DNA of 64,000 nucleotides from Anaerorhabdus sp964386325 (GTDB taxonomy: Bacteria; Bacillota_I; Bacilli_A; Erysipelotrichales; Erysipelotrichaceae): assembly GCA_964386325.1 (NCBI GenBank), contig CAYLQY010000016.1:1-64000 (forward strand). Direction: 5' to 3'. Of the stretch, positions 42,188 to 52,058 are shown one piece after another (positions within the stretch are counted from its first letter, which is position 1; every line of letters begins with the position of its first letter). The position numbers and the translations under genes were made by a program. Below the pieces are notes generated by a model. The model had not been told where the DNA came from, made no database searches, and saw only the letters and a list, made by a program, of their open reading frames with translations.

Positions 42188-44412
42188 TTAATGACCTCCT
42201 TATTAAATATTTCTAAATCAATTTTTTCTTCACTCATAGGTCTGAAGAAGTAATACCCTTGAATCATATCACAATTCAAATCTCTAAGCACTTCTACTTG
42301 TTCAGCTATTTCTATACCTTCCGCAACGGTAGTCGCATTTAAATTATTCGACATTGTAATAATGTTTTCAATAACTACTTTACTACGATTAGGAATTTTG
42401 GATTGTGTAAAGAATTCTTTATCTATTTTAACAACATCTACTTCTATATCTTTTAGTAATGCTAAGCTTGAGTATCCACTGCCAAAATCATCAATTGCTA
42501 ATGTAAATTTATTTTTATGTAGTTCACTAGTTAGTTCTTGAATCCTTACAATATTGTCTGATAATACGGATTCCGTAAGTTCAACCTCCAAGTATTCATG
42601 TGGTACTTTATAAGTATCCGCAATCTTACACAAATCATCTACGAAATTTTTATTTGCCAAATGAATTCTAGAAAAATTAACAGATATTCGTATTGGCTTT
42701 AAATTATTATCAATCATATTTTTTAAAAACTTAGCAGATTTTTCAAACATTAACATATCTGTTTTAACCACATAACCGTTAGCCTCTAATATAGGTATAA
42801 AGTCATTTGGATACATAAAGGATCTTCCATCATACTCCCAGCGAATTAAAGCTTCTGCTCCGCTAACGATATTATTGTTTAATATATCAACTTTAGGTTG
42901 TAGATATAATTTAAATTCATCATTCTCCATTGCAGATTTCATTTTATCTTCAATAGACTTCGCTAAAATCTCTTTATTTTCTAAATCTTCTACATAGTCT
43001 ATAATCATATCGCCTTTTTGTTTCTTAGCTTCACGATGAGCAAAATTTACTTTTTCAATGATTCCATCTATATCTAAGCGATCTGGATCATCTTTATATA
43101 CAATGAATTGGCCTGTAGGGAAAGATACTACTTTGTTAAACTCTTCTCCCATGAACATAGTAAACATTTCAATAAATCGAGCTCGTTCATCAGCTAAATA
43201 TTCTCTACTTATAAAAGGCAATATAATAATAAATTCATCAACTGCATCTCTACAAAAAATACCATTTTCTTTTTTTACTAAGGTCTCTAATGCTTTCGAA
43301 ATATTTTTTATAACTTGATTACCATAATCATAGCTATAAATACGATTAATTAGTTTAAAATTCCGTATATCTATCTTCACAAATACATATGCTACTGAAG
43401 GATTTTTCTTTAATTCTTTTGTAACCTTATGTTTAAACATTTTGATTGTTAAACCACCTGTTAATCTATCAACATTTCTAACATCTCTGAAAGTAAGCGC
43501 TATTAAAATAATTAAATATACAATGATACTTCCAAATATCAAACTAATATATATTTGTTGTTCATTAAATATGCTATCAAACGATTTATAAGCTTCCTTT
43601 TCATCTACCATGGCAACCATGTACCAATCGCCATAATCTAAATCTGTATAAGTTAAAAAGAGAGTTTTTCTAGTTTTATTTATAAATATTCTTGTTGTTT
43701 TAGACTCCTTGCTAAGTGCCCATTTATTAAATGAATCCGTTTCATTTTCAATACTTTGGGTTGATAAAAAATCAAATAAATTTGTAGATTCACCCGCATA
43801 TACTGAATGACCAATAACTTTATTTCCATCTTTATCTACAACATAGATTTCACCTAAATTATAAAGAAATCTTGTATTAAAAATTGAGTCTAATTCTGCA
43901 CTTGGATATTTACATATTAATACTGCGACAATTTTACCATCTCTCAATATAGGTGCCGAAAACGTAATCATTGGATCAATTATATTTTCTTTTTGCTCAG
44001 GTAAAGATACATAAATCTCTCCTTGAAGAGATTTCTTAAAATATGTTTTATCAGAAACATTCTCTATAGAATTTCCTATACACGAAAATGTAGTACCATC
44101 TGGTAATGCAATAATATAATCTTCATATGCATTCTCATCTACGATTATATTCAAGAAATTCATTTGCTCTTGGCTTACTATATCATAACCATCATTAGCT
44201 ATAAGTTTTGAAATCGTACTAATACGTTTTATTTGTTCTTTAATTTGCATATTAAAAGAGACTACATTCGGTTTCACTATTTCTTCAAGATGATCTTCTA
44301 TATGTAAATTGAGTTGTTCTTTAATTTGCGTATTGAATTGTAAGAAAACCGCAAGTAAAAAGGCTATTAAAATAACTGTCAAAGAAATAACAAAAACCGT
44401 CTTCTTTTTCAT
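42184..44412 (-). CDS. Cache-GGDEF-EAL protein, degenerate cyclase, likely c-di-GMP phosphodiesterase
   Basis: 742 residues. Membrane helix (about 7-25), an extracellular dCache-type sensor (30-283), second helix (287-307), GGDEF domain (315-470), EAL domain (485-740). The GGDEF signature reads AVDEF at 390-394, so cyclase activity is probably lost. The EAL domain keeps EALIRW (E520), NFSRIHL, ELTESVL, DDFGSGYSS, VKIDKEF and AEGIE, so it should hydrolyse c-di-GMP, with the GGDEF part perhaps sensing GTP. First gene of an operon with GNAT and VanW genes. Its start follows AAAGGTGAT. Confidence 0.93.
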   Translation of the reverse strand: MKKKTVFVISLTVILIAFLLAVFLQFNTQIKEQLNLHIEDHLEEIVKPNVVSFNMQIKEQIKRISTISKLIANDGYDIVSQEQMNFLNIIVDENAYEDYIIALPDGTTFSCIGNSIENVSDKTYFKKSLQGEIYVSLPEQKENIIDPMITFSAPILRDGKIVAVLICKYPSAELDSIFNTRFLYNLGEIYVVDKDGNKVIGHSVYAGESTNLFDFLSTQSIENETDSFNKWALSKESKTTRIFINKTRKTLFLTYTDLDYGDWYMVAMVDEKEAYKSFDSIFNEQQIYISLIFGSIIVYLIILIALTFRDVRNVDRLTGGLTIKMFKHKVTKELKKNPSVAYVFVKIDIRNFKLINRIYSYDYGNQVIKNISKALETLVKKENGIFCRDAVDEFIIILPFISREYLADERARFIEMFTMFMGEEFNKVVSFPTGQFIVYKDDPDRLDIDGIIEKVNFAHREAKKQKGDMIIDYVEDLENKEILAKSIEDKMKSAMENDEFKLYLQPKVDILNNNIVSGAEALIRWEYDGRSFMYPNDFIPILEANGYVVKTDMLMFEKSAKFLKNMIDNNLKPIRISVNFSRIHLANKNFVDDLCKIADTYKVPHEYLEVELTESVLSDNIVRIQELTSELHKNKFTLAIDDFGSGYSSLALLKDIEVDVVKIDKEFFTQSKIPNRSKVVIENIITMSNNLNATTVAEGIEIAEQVEVLRDLNCDMIQGYYFFRPMSEEKIDLEIFNKEVIK

Positions 44413-44555
44413 AAAATCACCTTTATATAGAATATTATATGCCTTTTTTAGTTATTATGGTATATCTATTGATATTATATATCACATATTCAAAAAGTAC
44501 ATGTACTGCTTTTATAAAAACGTTATTTTTTTCACAAATACTTATTTATGCATGC

Positions 44556-44585
44556 AAATTAAAACCCCATAGTAATCTATGGGGT
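44556..44585 (-). terminator. terminator of the gadB-gadC operon
   Basis: Nine-pair stem ACCCCATAG / CTATGGGGT with loop ATTA, followed by TTTAATTT on the minus strand. Confidence 0.85.
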
Positions 44586-44597
44586 CGCAAATTGTTT

Positions 44598-46067
44598 TTA
44601 TTCCTTGTTATATTCACTCATATCTGGCATTTTTTGGCCAGCAGGAAGTGGGTTTTTCTTTCTCATAAAATGATAGATAATAAACGGGATAAATAATACT
44701 ACGATGAAACTTACACTTAGAATTGTCAAATATGTAGTAGAAACCCCAGGTCCTGATAATTGTGAAGGAGGAATGAATGAGATACCAAATGCAATTAATG
44801 AAAGAATAAGTCCTGAGAATCCTACGATTAAACGGATAACTTTACTCTTTGAAATTTGGAATGCACGAGGTAGATCATCATGTTTTAATACCATCACAAT
44901 ATAAGCGATGAAGAAAATTACATACGCTATTATATATAGAACAACTGTTAGAGAGATTGCTGTGAAGAAGGATAAGTTGTTATTTCCTCCACCACCAAAT
45001 GTTAAGATTGCTGTCCAAACTGTTACGATAAGTCCTTGTAGTAACAAGAATTTTGTAGGAACGCCTTCTTTATTAGTTTCAGATAAAGACTTAGGCATTA
45101 AACCCATCTTACCTGCTACTTGCATACCCCATGATGGTCCAACTACCCAAGCTGATACTTCGGCAATGACACCACCTGCGATAAGTACTGCGATAACTCT
45201 TACAATCCAATCAAGTCCTTTTCCAAAGTGAGCGAGTAAACCGCTGAAACCTTGAAGAACACCTGTTGATAATCCTAATTTATCTGCTGGAACTACTGCT
45301 CCAATTGAGATACCACCGATTGTATTTAGGACGATAGCTAATACTACAAGTCCTAGAATAGCGAGTGGATAATCGCGTTTTACGTTAGTCATTTCATTAG
45401 CATGCGTTGCTGATGCTTCAATACCTGCATAAGCTAGGATGAATGAAACGAAGACAACTAGCGTATTTATTTTAGTGAAATCTGGGATAAGTGATTTAAC
45501 ATCTAAAGCCATGATGCTCTTACCACCTGTTAAGAAGAATCCAATTGTTAATCCAAATAGGATAACCGCTGGAATAAGAATACCAATTATGAAACCAAGT
45601 TTTGAAATCTTAGCTGTTAATTTAGTACCTTTAAATTGTGAGAATGTTAATGCCCAGAAAATAATTAATACTCCGAAGAATCTTACTACTGGGTTACTAT
45701 TTAATGGTTCCCAACTAAATACATAGGATAATGCACTTAGAATGAAATAAATCATTGTTACAAATCCAACAGTAATTTGGAACCATTGGAAGAAGATATT
45801 GGCGAAACCCCACTTTTCACCTAATATATTACCTGACCAGGAATAAACACCTCCTGTGTCCCATCCTTTTACGGTTGCCATTTCAGCCGCACATAATGCA
45901 ACTGGAAGGAACCAGAATAATCCGCCTACAATGAGGTAGAAGACTAATGAAAATCCAGATGATGCAAATGTAGGATATTCATATACAGTCATTACCATTG
46001 TGGCAGTAATTGCAAAGAAACCAAAAAGGGTCAAGTGTTTCTTTGAATTTGTATTTTTGTTACTCAT
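44598..46067 (-). CDS. gadC: glutamate:gamma-aminobutyrate antiporter
   Basis: 489 residues, APC-superfamily transporter with twelve helices: LTLFGFFAITATMVMTVYEYPTFASSGF at helix 1, ALCAAEMATVKGWDTGGVYSWSG, and AYAGIEASATHANEMTNVKRDYP. It exchanges external glutamate for internal GABA, consuming a proton with GadB. It follows gadB by 36 bases with its own ribosome site. The C-terminal tail (KKNPLPAGQKMPDMSEYNKE) could act like the pH plug of E. coli GadC. Confidence 0.93.
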   Translation of the reverse strand: MSNKNTNSKKHLTLFGFFAITATMVMTVYEYPTFASSGFSLVFYLIVGGLFWFLPVALCAAEMATVKGWDTGGVYSWSGNILGEKWGFANIFFQWFQITVGFVTMIYFILSALSYVFSWEPLNSNPVVRFFGVLIIFWALTFSQFKGTKLTAKISKLGFIIGILIPAVILFGLTIGFFLTGGKSIMALDVKSLIPDFTKINTLVVFVSFILAYAGIEASATHANEMTNVKRDYPLAILGLVVLAIVLNTIGGISIGAVVPADKLGLSTGVLQGFSGLLAHFGKGLDWIVRVIAVLIAGGVIAEVSAWVVGPSWGMQVAGKMGLMPKSLSETNKEGVPTKFLLLQGLIVTVWTAILTFGGGGNNNLSFFTAISLTVVLYIIAYVIFFIAYIVMVLKHDDLPRAFQISKSKVIRLIVGFSGLILSLIAFGISFIPPSQLSGPGVSTTYLTILSVSFIVVLFIPFIIYHFMRKKNPLPAGQKMPDMSEYNKE

Positions 46068-46103
46068 ATTAATCTCCTTTTATTAATCCTTAAATATTTC
46101 TAT

Positions 46104-47507
46104 TTAATGAGTAAATCCTTGTTTTCCTAATTTTTCTTTACCAGCTGTATTTTCATGTGTATTCTTTTCAAGATAATCGATAGCCATCTTCATATCTTGT
46201 ACTAAAGCATCACGTAATGCAGCTGAGAAGTCTGCACGAATTACATAACGTTGAATAACTGTTGTTTGTAGATTTTCAGGTAATGTATATGCAGGTACTT
46301 GCCAGCCCTTCATTGCTAAACGATCAGCAAGTTCGTATAATGTCCATTTATGATTATCTGGGTTCTTCAAGCGGTAGCAAATAACAGGAATGTTATCTCC
46401 ATCGTTGTAAATTTCGAAGATGCCCATATTTTCGATTTCTTTTGTAATACTTACAGCTAAATCATGAGTATGAGTTTGAACTAATTTTAATCCTTCAAAT
46501 CCATAACGCATGAAGATGTAGTATTGACCAATAATTTGGCTTCCTGAACGAGAGAAGTTAATAGCCATTGTAGGTTGTTCTCCACCCAAGTAGTTAACAT
46601 AGAAAATCAATTCTTTTGGTAAAAATTCTTGGTCTCTCCATAATACCCAACCAACACCTGGATATACTAATCCATATTTGTGTCCTGAAGTACTAATAGA
46701 GCGTACATTCTTTAATTGGAAATCCCATTTAATTTCTGGGTGAACAAATGGAGCAAACATAGCTCCTGAAGCACCATCAACATGGATACCAATTTTAACT
46801 TTTGCAGTTTTGTTGTATTCTTCTACAAGTTTATCGAGAGCTTTAATATCATCGAACTTACCTGTATAAGTAATTCCTAAAATTCCAACAATACCTATTG
46901 TATAGTCATCAACATAATCCATGACAGTTTCCATATTCAAACTCATATGTTGTTCATCTAGTGGAACTGTACGCATTTCGATATCCCAGTATACACAGAA
47001 TTTTTCCCAACATACTTGGAATCCTGAAGAAATAACTAGGTTAGGCTTTTTAGCTTTAACATCAATACCTGCTGCTTCAGCTTCTTTACGCCATTTAAAT
47101 TTCATTGCCATACCACCGAGCATACATGCTTCTGATGATCCAACAGTAGAAGTTCCTAATACTTTTGTTTCATCTGGTGCATGCCATAAATCTGCGATAA
47201 TATTTACACAATAGTTTTCAACTTCCGTCATCTTTGGATACTCTGATTTATCAATTGCATTAATCGCAAGACATTCAGACATTAGCTTTGTAGCTTCTGG
47301 CTCCATGTAAGTTTGACAGAAAGTCGCAAGATTTTGTCTTGCATTACCTTCATCAATTAATTCATCTTTGATCAATCGATAAGCAACTTCTGATGGAATT
47401 GAATCTTTATTTAATTTGTTTTTTGGGAGCTTGTTATCAGCTGAGAATACAGCTAAATTAGGAGTTCCGTAATTTTCATCCTTAATAGGTTTTTTGAAAT
47501 GTAACAT
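46104..47507 (-). CDS. gadB: glutamate decarboxylase
   Basis: 467 residues, PLP enzyme that turns glutamate into GABA using a proton. GTSTVGSSEACMLGGMAMKFKWR near the start, IHVDGASGAMFAPFVHPE with the PLP-ring Asp, and the PLP lysine K277 in STSGHKYGLVYPGVGW. The C-terminus ends in a histidine (KQGFTH), comparable to the pH-sensing His465 at the E. coli GadB tail. First gene of the gad operon, preceded by AAAGGAGGAAA. Confidence 0.97.
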   Translation of the reverse strand: MLHFKKPIKDENYGTPNLAVFSADNKLPKNKLNKDSIPSEVAYRLIKDELIDEGNARQNLATFCQTYMEPEATKLMSECLAINAIDKSEYPKMTEVENYCVNIIADLWHAPDETKVLGTSTVGSSEACMLGGMAMKFKWRKEAEAAGIDVKAKKPNLVISSGFQVCWEKFCVYWDIEMRTVPLDEQHMSLNMETVMDYVDDYTIGIVGILGITYTGKFDDIKALDKLVEEYNKTAKVKIGIHVDGASGAMFAPFVHPEIKWDFQLKNVRSISTSGHKYGLVYPGVGWVLWRDQEFLPKELIFYVNYLGGEQPTMAINFSRSGSQIIGQYYIFMRYGFEGLKLVQTHTHDLAVSITKEIENMGIFEIYNDGDNIPVICYRLKNPDNHKWTLYELADRLAMKGWQVPAYTLPENLQTTVIQRYVIRADFSAALRDALVQDMKMAIDYLEKNTHENTAGKEKLGKQGFTH

Positions 47508-48526
47508 AATTTCCTCCTTTTACCATTTTTTGGAATAAAAACAGATTTCTTGCATGTGTTTTTAAGGAGAAACTAATAATTTGGATTGCTTGTCTCAAAA
47601 TGAGCATGATAAAAACATCTTTTAAAACTCCATCAGTTATTTTAAATTATTTGTTTTTTTTCATTCTTTTTGAGTTCATCAGGGAAAGAACAGGTCGTTG
47701 GATAGAATCTAGAAGTTTGGACAATACGGGAATTATAGTTTAAAGTTTTCACTTATATTCTCATAGTTATAAAATTTAGTCCTAGATTTTCCTGGGCGAG
47801 ATTTGGAAATTGATTCCACTTTCTCGATGAATGCATTTTTCAATACTAGTTTGCACCTTGCTACTTAAAGCTTTGAAACACATTTCATCTATTTAACCAT
47901 AGAAGCTAGATGCGATAATTTATATCATTACCTTTGCGTTGACATCTACCTCTATCGCTGATTTTATGTTAACACTATGTATTTTTAGCTGCAAGAAATG
48001 TGATTTTTAATTTTAATTTATTTCAAATATGGCTTAAAATAAGCCTTTTTCGTACATCATATTTTGGACTTGCCAAATCTAATTTACTAAATATAACCAT
48101 GTATAACCGTTTTAATATATTTTATAGCCTGCTTTTATTCTTGAATTACAACTAACTCATTCACACTTTTTTCTAAAAATAAATTTTATGAATTATCTTC
48201 TTATTTTTTGAAATTGCGAAAAATTCTATTTTCGATAAAATAAATATACTTCGTAATTTCTCTGAATATAGAAATTATATATTCTTTTATGAGACCCTAT
48301 GTTACTAGAAAACAATCTGATGATTTAACTGAGAATATTAATAGTACTTAGCAAACTTACATTACCATAACCTATGGATCTTCTAATTTCATTCGTTTAA
48401 GAAAAAAAGTTCTATAAGCTATAAATCTCAAAATTTTCTTTTCTATTACCAATAGAATTAATTCTGATAAATCTTCTATACCTAATCCGGAAGGCATATC
48501 ATAAATAATTTTTCTTGCTTGCAAAC

Positions 48527-48557
48527 TAAAAGAGGTATTTTGTACTCACACCTCTTA
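48527..48557 (-). terminator. possible distal terminator after the MATE gene
   Basis: AAGAGGT / ACCTCTT stem with a 13-base loop, followed by TTAG on the minus strand; about 160 bases beyond the MATE stop codon. Confidence 0.35.
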
Positions 48558-48605
48558 TTACCCACATGCTATTTTAGAATAATCTACTTTATATACTTGT
48601 TTTGA

Positions 48606-48641
48606 CTTAAACCATACTTAATTATCATTAAGTGGTTTAAG
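48606..48641. repeat. long imperfect palindrome of unknown role
   Basis: CTTAAACCA-TA-CTTAAT pairs with ATTAAGTGGTTTAAG: 15 pairs with one two-base bulge and a four- to five-base loop. No T run follows on either strand, so it is not an obvious terminator. Confidence 0.6.
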
Positions 48642-48714
48642 CAAGAATTTCATTAAAACAATTCAAAAAGAGTTTTTAAAATAATTTTAACAATTCAGAT
48701 ACATATAAATGTGA

Positions 48715-50025
48715 TTAACTAATTTTTTTATCATTAGTGATAAAATCTCTATTGTAATAGATAAATATAAATGAAATACCCAGAACTATTAACTCTGTAA
48801 CCGTCAAAGTCATCCATACTCCATTCAATCCAAATTGTGAGGATAATATGAAAGCTACAGGAATGATTATAATAAATCCTCTTAACATTGATATGATAAA
48901 TGCATTCTTTGGTTTATCAATTGAACTAAAAAACGCACATATTAAGATATTAATCCCGACAAATGAAAATGCTGTAAAATAAATTCTAAGTCCATTAACT
49001 GCAATCTTCGCTAATTCTATATTTTTTTCGCTATTGAAATAAGATACAATAGTTTCCGCATAAAAAATAGATATAAGATATACTAATAAACTTATGGTAA
49101 GCGTCGTTATTGCACCATATTTGAGTAACTTTCTTAAAAAGTGTCTATTGTTTTCTTTGAAATATCCACTAATTAATGGTTGCATACCTTGCGATATTCC
49201 TGTGAAAATTGCAAGAATAACTAAAGTAATATTCGCTATAATACCATAAGCTGCTACTCCAATATTCCCAGCAATACTAAGAATTAGCATATTAAAAACA
49301 ATGATGACAATCCCCGAAGATAATTCTGTAATTAAGGCAGAAATACCAAGGGTACTAATATCAATTATAGATTTTAATTGTGGCATACATTTTTGTAGTT
49401 TGAATGTATTTTTCTTTTTTAAAAAATGAGTAGAGAGAACAAGAATACTAATGCAGGGAGACAACCCAGTTGCAACAGCTGCACCAAACATTCCTAATCC
49501 TAATGGGAAGATAAAAATATAATCCAAGATAATATTCGAGAAACTACCCGCAAGCATAGCTAACATTGAAAGCTGAGGGTTGTTATCATTTCTCACAAAG
49601 CAAATTAAAACATTATTTAATATAAACAATGGAGCAAAGCACAAAATTACTTTTAAATATGTTGATGTGTTCGTAAGTATTACACCATCAGCTCCCAGTA
49701 CTGTCGCCAATTCCCTGGAAAATAATAATCCCATCAACAAAAAAAGAATGGATAATACGAATGCATAGTAAATCGATTGAGTAAAAATAGTTTTTGCTTT
49801 TGTAAGCGTAAATCGGATTGCACTCCCCATTCCAATCATTAAACCAACACCATGTATAAAACTATACATGGGAATAGCAATATTTAAAGCTGCTAAACCT
49901 ACAGCACCTACACCTTGAGCAATAAAGAATGTATCTGCAAGTATATTACATGAAAGCCCAATCATTCCAATAATATTCAGTGACACATAGCGGATATAAA
50001 TTTTCTTAATACTTTTTACATTCAT
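48715..50025 (-). CDS. MATE family multidrug efflux transporter
   Basis: 436 residues, twelve membrane helices in two MatE halves: YVSLNIIGMIGLSCNILADTFFIAQGVGAVGLAALNIAIPMYSFIHGVGLMIGMGSAIRF in the first half (position 13-75) and ALITELSSGIVIIVFNMLI starting the second. Exports cationic drugs or metabolites with Na+ or H+. The ATG at 50025 follows GGAGGTAATT. A leader peptide and terminator-type hairpin upstream suggest that expression is induced by a ribosome-acting compound. Confidence 0.92.
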   Translation of the reverse strand: MNVKSIKKIYIRYVSLNIIGMIGLSCNILADTFFIAQGVGAVGLAALNIAIPMYSFIHGVGLMIGMGSAIRFTLTKAKTIFTQSIYYAFVLSILFLLMGLLFSRELATVLGADGVILTNTSTYLKVILCFAPLFILNNVLICFVRNDNNPQLSMLAMLAGSFSNIILDYIFIFPLGLGMFGAAVATGLSPCISILVLSTHFLKKKNTFKLQKCMPQLKSIIDISTLGISALITELSSGIVIIVFNMLILSIAGNIGVAAYGIIANITLVILAIFTGISQGMQPLISGYFKENNRHFLRKLLKYGAITTLTISLLVYLISIFYAETIVSYFNSEKNIELAKIAVNGLRIYFTAFSFVGINILICAFFSSIDKPKNAFIISMLRGFIIIIPVAFILSSQFGLNGVWMTLTVTELIVLGISFIFIYYNRDFITNDKKIS

Positions 50026-50036
50026 AATTACCTCCA

Positions 50037-50096
50037 AATAAAAAGCACTCAAATCACAATACCTTCAATGGCCTACTGGTAAGTGAATAGAATGCT
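50037..50096 (-). promoter_or_regulatory. attenuator hairpin before the MATE gene
   Basis: Minus-strand AGCATTC (50096-50090) pairs with GAGTGCT (50050-50044); an inner CAC-TACC / GGTA-GTG stem extends it. The 3' arm is followed by TTTTATTT, which runs straight into the GGAGG of the MATE gene. The 5' arm lies in the leader ORF, so a ribosome there would break the terminator. Confidence 0.65.
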
Positions 50097-50100
50097 TCAT
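50065..50100 (-). CDS. 11-codon leader peptide of the MATE gene
   Basis: ORF reading MKHSIHLPVGH, stop TGA, located between a predicted promoter and the attenuator hairpin. The ribosome site is weak (GAG eleven bases upstream). Its 5' codons form one arm of the terminator stem, the arrangement used by inducible resistance leaders. Function is inferred from position. Confidence 0.45.
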   Translation of the reverse strand: MKHSIHLPVGH

Positions 50101-50149
50101 TTAATTTTTACTCGGCAGCAAAAATCAAAAATTATTTACTTTTCAATCA

Positions 50150-50177
50150 ATGATAACATATATAAAATAAAAATCAA
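50150..50177 (-). promoter_or_regulatory. promoter of the MATE transcript
   Basis: Minus strand: -35 TTGATT (50177-50172), 16-base spacer, -10 TATCAT (50155-50150). It places the start site about 45 bases ahead of the leader ATG. Confidence 0.55.
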
Positions 50178-50358
50178 TATTTCTAAAAATTAATAACTAG
50201 TAAAAAGTTTAATCATCTATTCATCAATTAAATAATTTACATTGATACATTCCTGCAGCAACTAAGCACGTTGTTTTTTTCAAAATTTTGATTCTATTCT
50301 TTAGAATAATTTTACTTACGTATTTTCAATCAAAATGAAAAGAATATTTTTCTTAGAT

Positions 50359-50503
50359 TTTTGTGAAGCTTATCTTCTTCAAATTTGTATCATATAATGA
50401 ACTTAGTATGATTTATTAATACACTATGGTCTAGGCATTTTATATATAGCATATTTTACACTTTGCAAACATCGAAAAATGAACATGTCTGATATGAATA
50501 TGA
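50359..50503 (+). pseudogene. decayed partial copy of the DUF4396 locus
   Basis: By eye this stretch matches the upstream region of the intact DUF4396 gene (about 54776-54832) joined directly to an internal part of that gene (55015-55126). The best block, at 50458-50502, has only about four differences from 55078-55122 (CACTT-GCAAACATCGAAAAATG... through GATATGAATATG). The join falls at TAATGAACTTAG, a near-repeat present at 54821 and 55015 of the intact locus, so about 194 bases were lost by deletion between short repeats. The reading frame is destroyed by stops and the 3' half is missing. Same orientation as the intact gene; the ABC operon lies between the two. Confidence 0.85.
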
Positions 50504-50573
50504 CTTTTTACTCACTGTTTAAAAACAAAAAAAGATTAGAAGACACAACTGTGTTTTTTGAAAAGATTTCCAC

Positions 50574-52058
50574 TTATTTTCTTTTTTGAATAGTAATTGA
50601 GCCAATTGCTATATAAATAATTACTGATGTTATCACAAAAATACTAACTTTAATATTATTTTCAATTGCTTTATCATCGATAAGATATCTCGTATTATTC
50701 TTATTTTCTACTATTTTATTATTAATTTGTTGATTATCTATTAAACGAACTATCTCTCTTTGTTTTTGAGAATTGCTTTCTATCATTTGATTAATAATTT
50801 GTTTATGTAATAGATTCCCAAATATTCCTGAAAGAATTAAAGCCACTATCGCAATAACACAATATTGAAAAACAACATAAATTCCTGTGCGTGATTTATT
50901 CTCCCCTAATAAGTAAAATAATCGCATTTCCTTTTCTCTTCGCTTCATTGAAAAAAGAATTACGAAAAATACAACCATGCTTGTCATTCCAACTACGCAA
51001 ATAAATACGTTCAAATAAATATTTCTCATCATTTTTATTGGTTGGATTATTGATTGAATTTGTTTCGTATTTGTTTCAATACTAAAATATTCTTTTTGGG
51101 TATTAAGTAGCGAATTATATTCGTTGTTTTTCTCTTGAACTAAATTTCTCACTTTATTTTCAAAGCCATTAACATTTGTTGTGTTTGATAACGATAACTG
51201 AATGTCTACCATCATTGGCAAAGTATTCATCTTTAACTTACAACCATCTTCCGTACACACTCTATTTTCTAACTGATTGTCTACAATATATTGCTTACTT
51301 ATATTTTTAATAATTTGTTCAGAAATAAAAATTGGTTTATCTTCAATATAACGCATCGGATTTTCTTTTAAATACTTTTTTTGCGAATCAAAATCATAAA
51401 GTCCAATAACTTCTAATTCAATTTTATCTTTATTTTCAGAATTTGCCACTTCATCTAGAATTGTAAAATTCGGAATTTCGAGCGTTATTATGTCACCAAT
51501 CGAAATATTATATGGAATCCCATTTTTGTTTTGAAGTAAATCGATAGGCACAATAGCTACATTCATTCCATTATTTATTTCTTCAACACTGCCATTCTCA
51601 CCTACTTCAATTTTTATATTGTTTTTCTCAAAAAATCGGCTTGATTTTATTCCATATACTGGGATTTTCGAACGTATTGTATCATCCTCAAAAAACTCAC
51701 CCCAATTCTCAAAATATTCATAAGATAAATCATTTGAATCAAACATCATACGTAATGAATAGTTACACATTATCACATTTTTCATACATAACTCACTGAT
51801 ATCATCCACTAACCCCAGAAAATCAACGCTGTATAGTGTACTATTCGAATACAATAAATTCTGATCTGAATCTTTTGTATTTTGTTGAATCGTATAATTT
51901 ACTACAAGATTATCCAACGTTGATTCAATCAATTGATTGCTTGTTTCATTTACACGTATGAATAGTGAAGAAATTGTAGCTAGTAGTGTAAACGATAATA
52001 AAAGTAATAGAGACTCTCTCCACAAGCGTATAATTGAAACCCAAATACGCTTAATCAT
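50574..52058 (-). CDS. FtsX-like ABC transporter permease (second permease)
   Basis: 494 residues. One N-terminal helix (about 12-32), a large extracellular domain (35-340) with a possible disulfide (RVCTEDGCKLKM), and a C-terminal FtsX block of three helices around IFVCVVG-type segments, MKRREKEMRLFYLLGENKSRTGIYVVFQY and ISIFVITSVIIYIAIGSI. The topology is MacB-like. Very rich in Asn, Ile and Lys, more AT-rich than the neighbouring housekeeping genes. Overlaps the ATPase gene by eight bases. Substrate unknown. Confidence 0.85.
   Translation of the reverse strand: MIKRIWVSIIRLWRESLLLLLSFTLLATISSLFIRVNETSNQLIESTLDNLVVNYTIQQNTKDSDQNLLYSNSTLYSVDFLGLVDDISELCMKNVIMCNYSLRMMFDSNDLSYEYFENWGEFFEDDTIRSKIPVYGIKSSRFFEKNNIKIEVGENGSVEEINNGMNVAIVPIDLLQNKNGIPYNISIGDIITLEIPNFTILDEVANSENKDKIELEVIGLYDFDSQKKYLKENPMRYIEDKPIFISEQIIKNISKQYIVDNQLENRVCTEDGCKLKMNTLPMMVDIQLSLSNTTNVNGFENKVRNLVQEKNNEYNSLLNTQKEYFSIETNTKQIQSIIQPIKMMRNIYLNVFICVVGMTSMVVFFVILFSMKRREKEMRLFYLLGENKSRTGIYVVFQYCVIAIVALILSGIFGNLLHKQIINQMIESNSQKQREIVRLIDNQQINNKIVENKNNTRYLIDDKAIENNIKVSIFVITSVIIYIAIGSITIQKRK

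Larger units (their letters stand above)
47508..48714. other. 1.2-kb gene-free, AT-rich stretch
   Basis: No ORF with a ribosome site or family resemblance on either strand; all frames are broken by stops. It must contain the gadB promoter on the minus strand near 47510-47650. Two hairpins are visible (48527-48557 and 48606-48641). Otherwise it looks like decayed or non-coding DNA; I see no repeat or RNA family in it. Confidence 0.6.

Noticed and set aside
48606..48641. Palindrome as a terminator of the MATE gene
   Set aside because: No T run follows on either strand; recorded as a repeat of unknown role.
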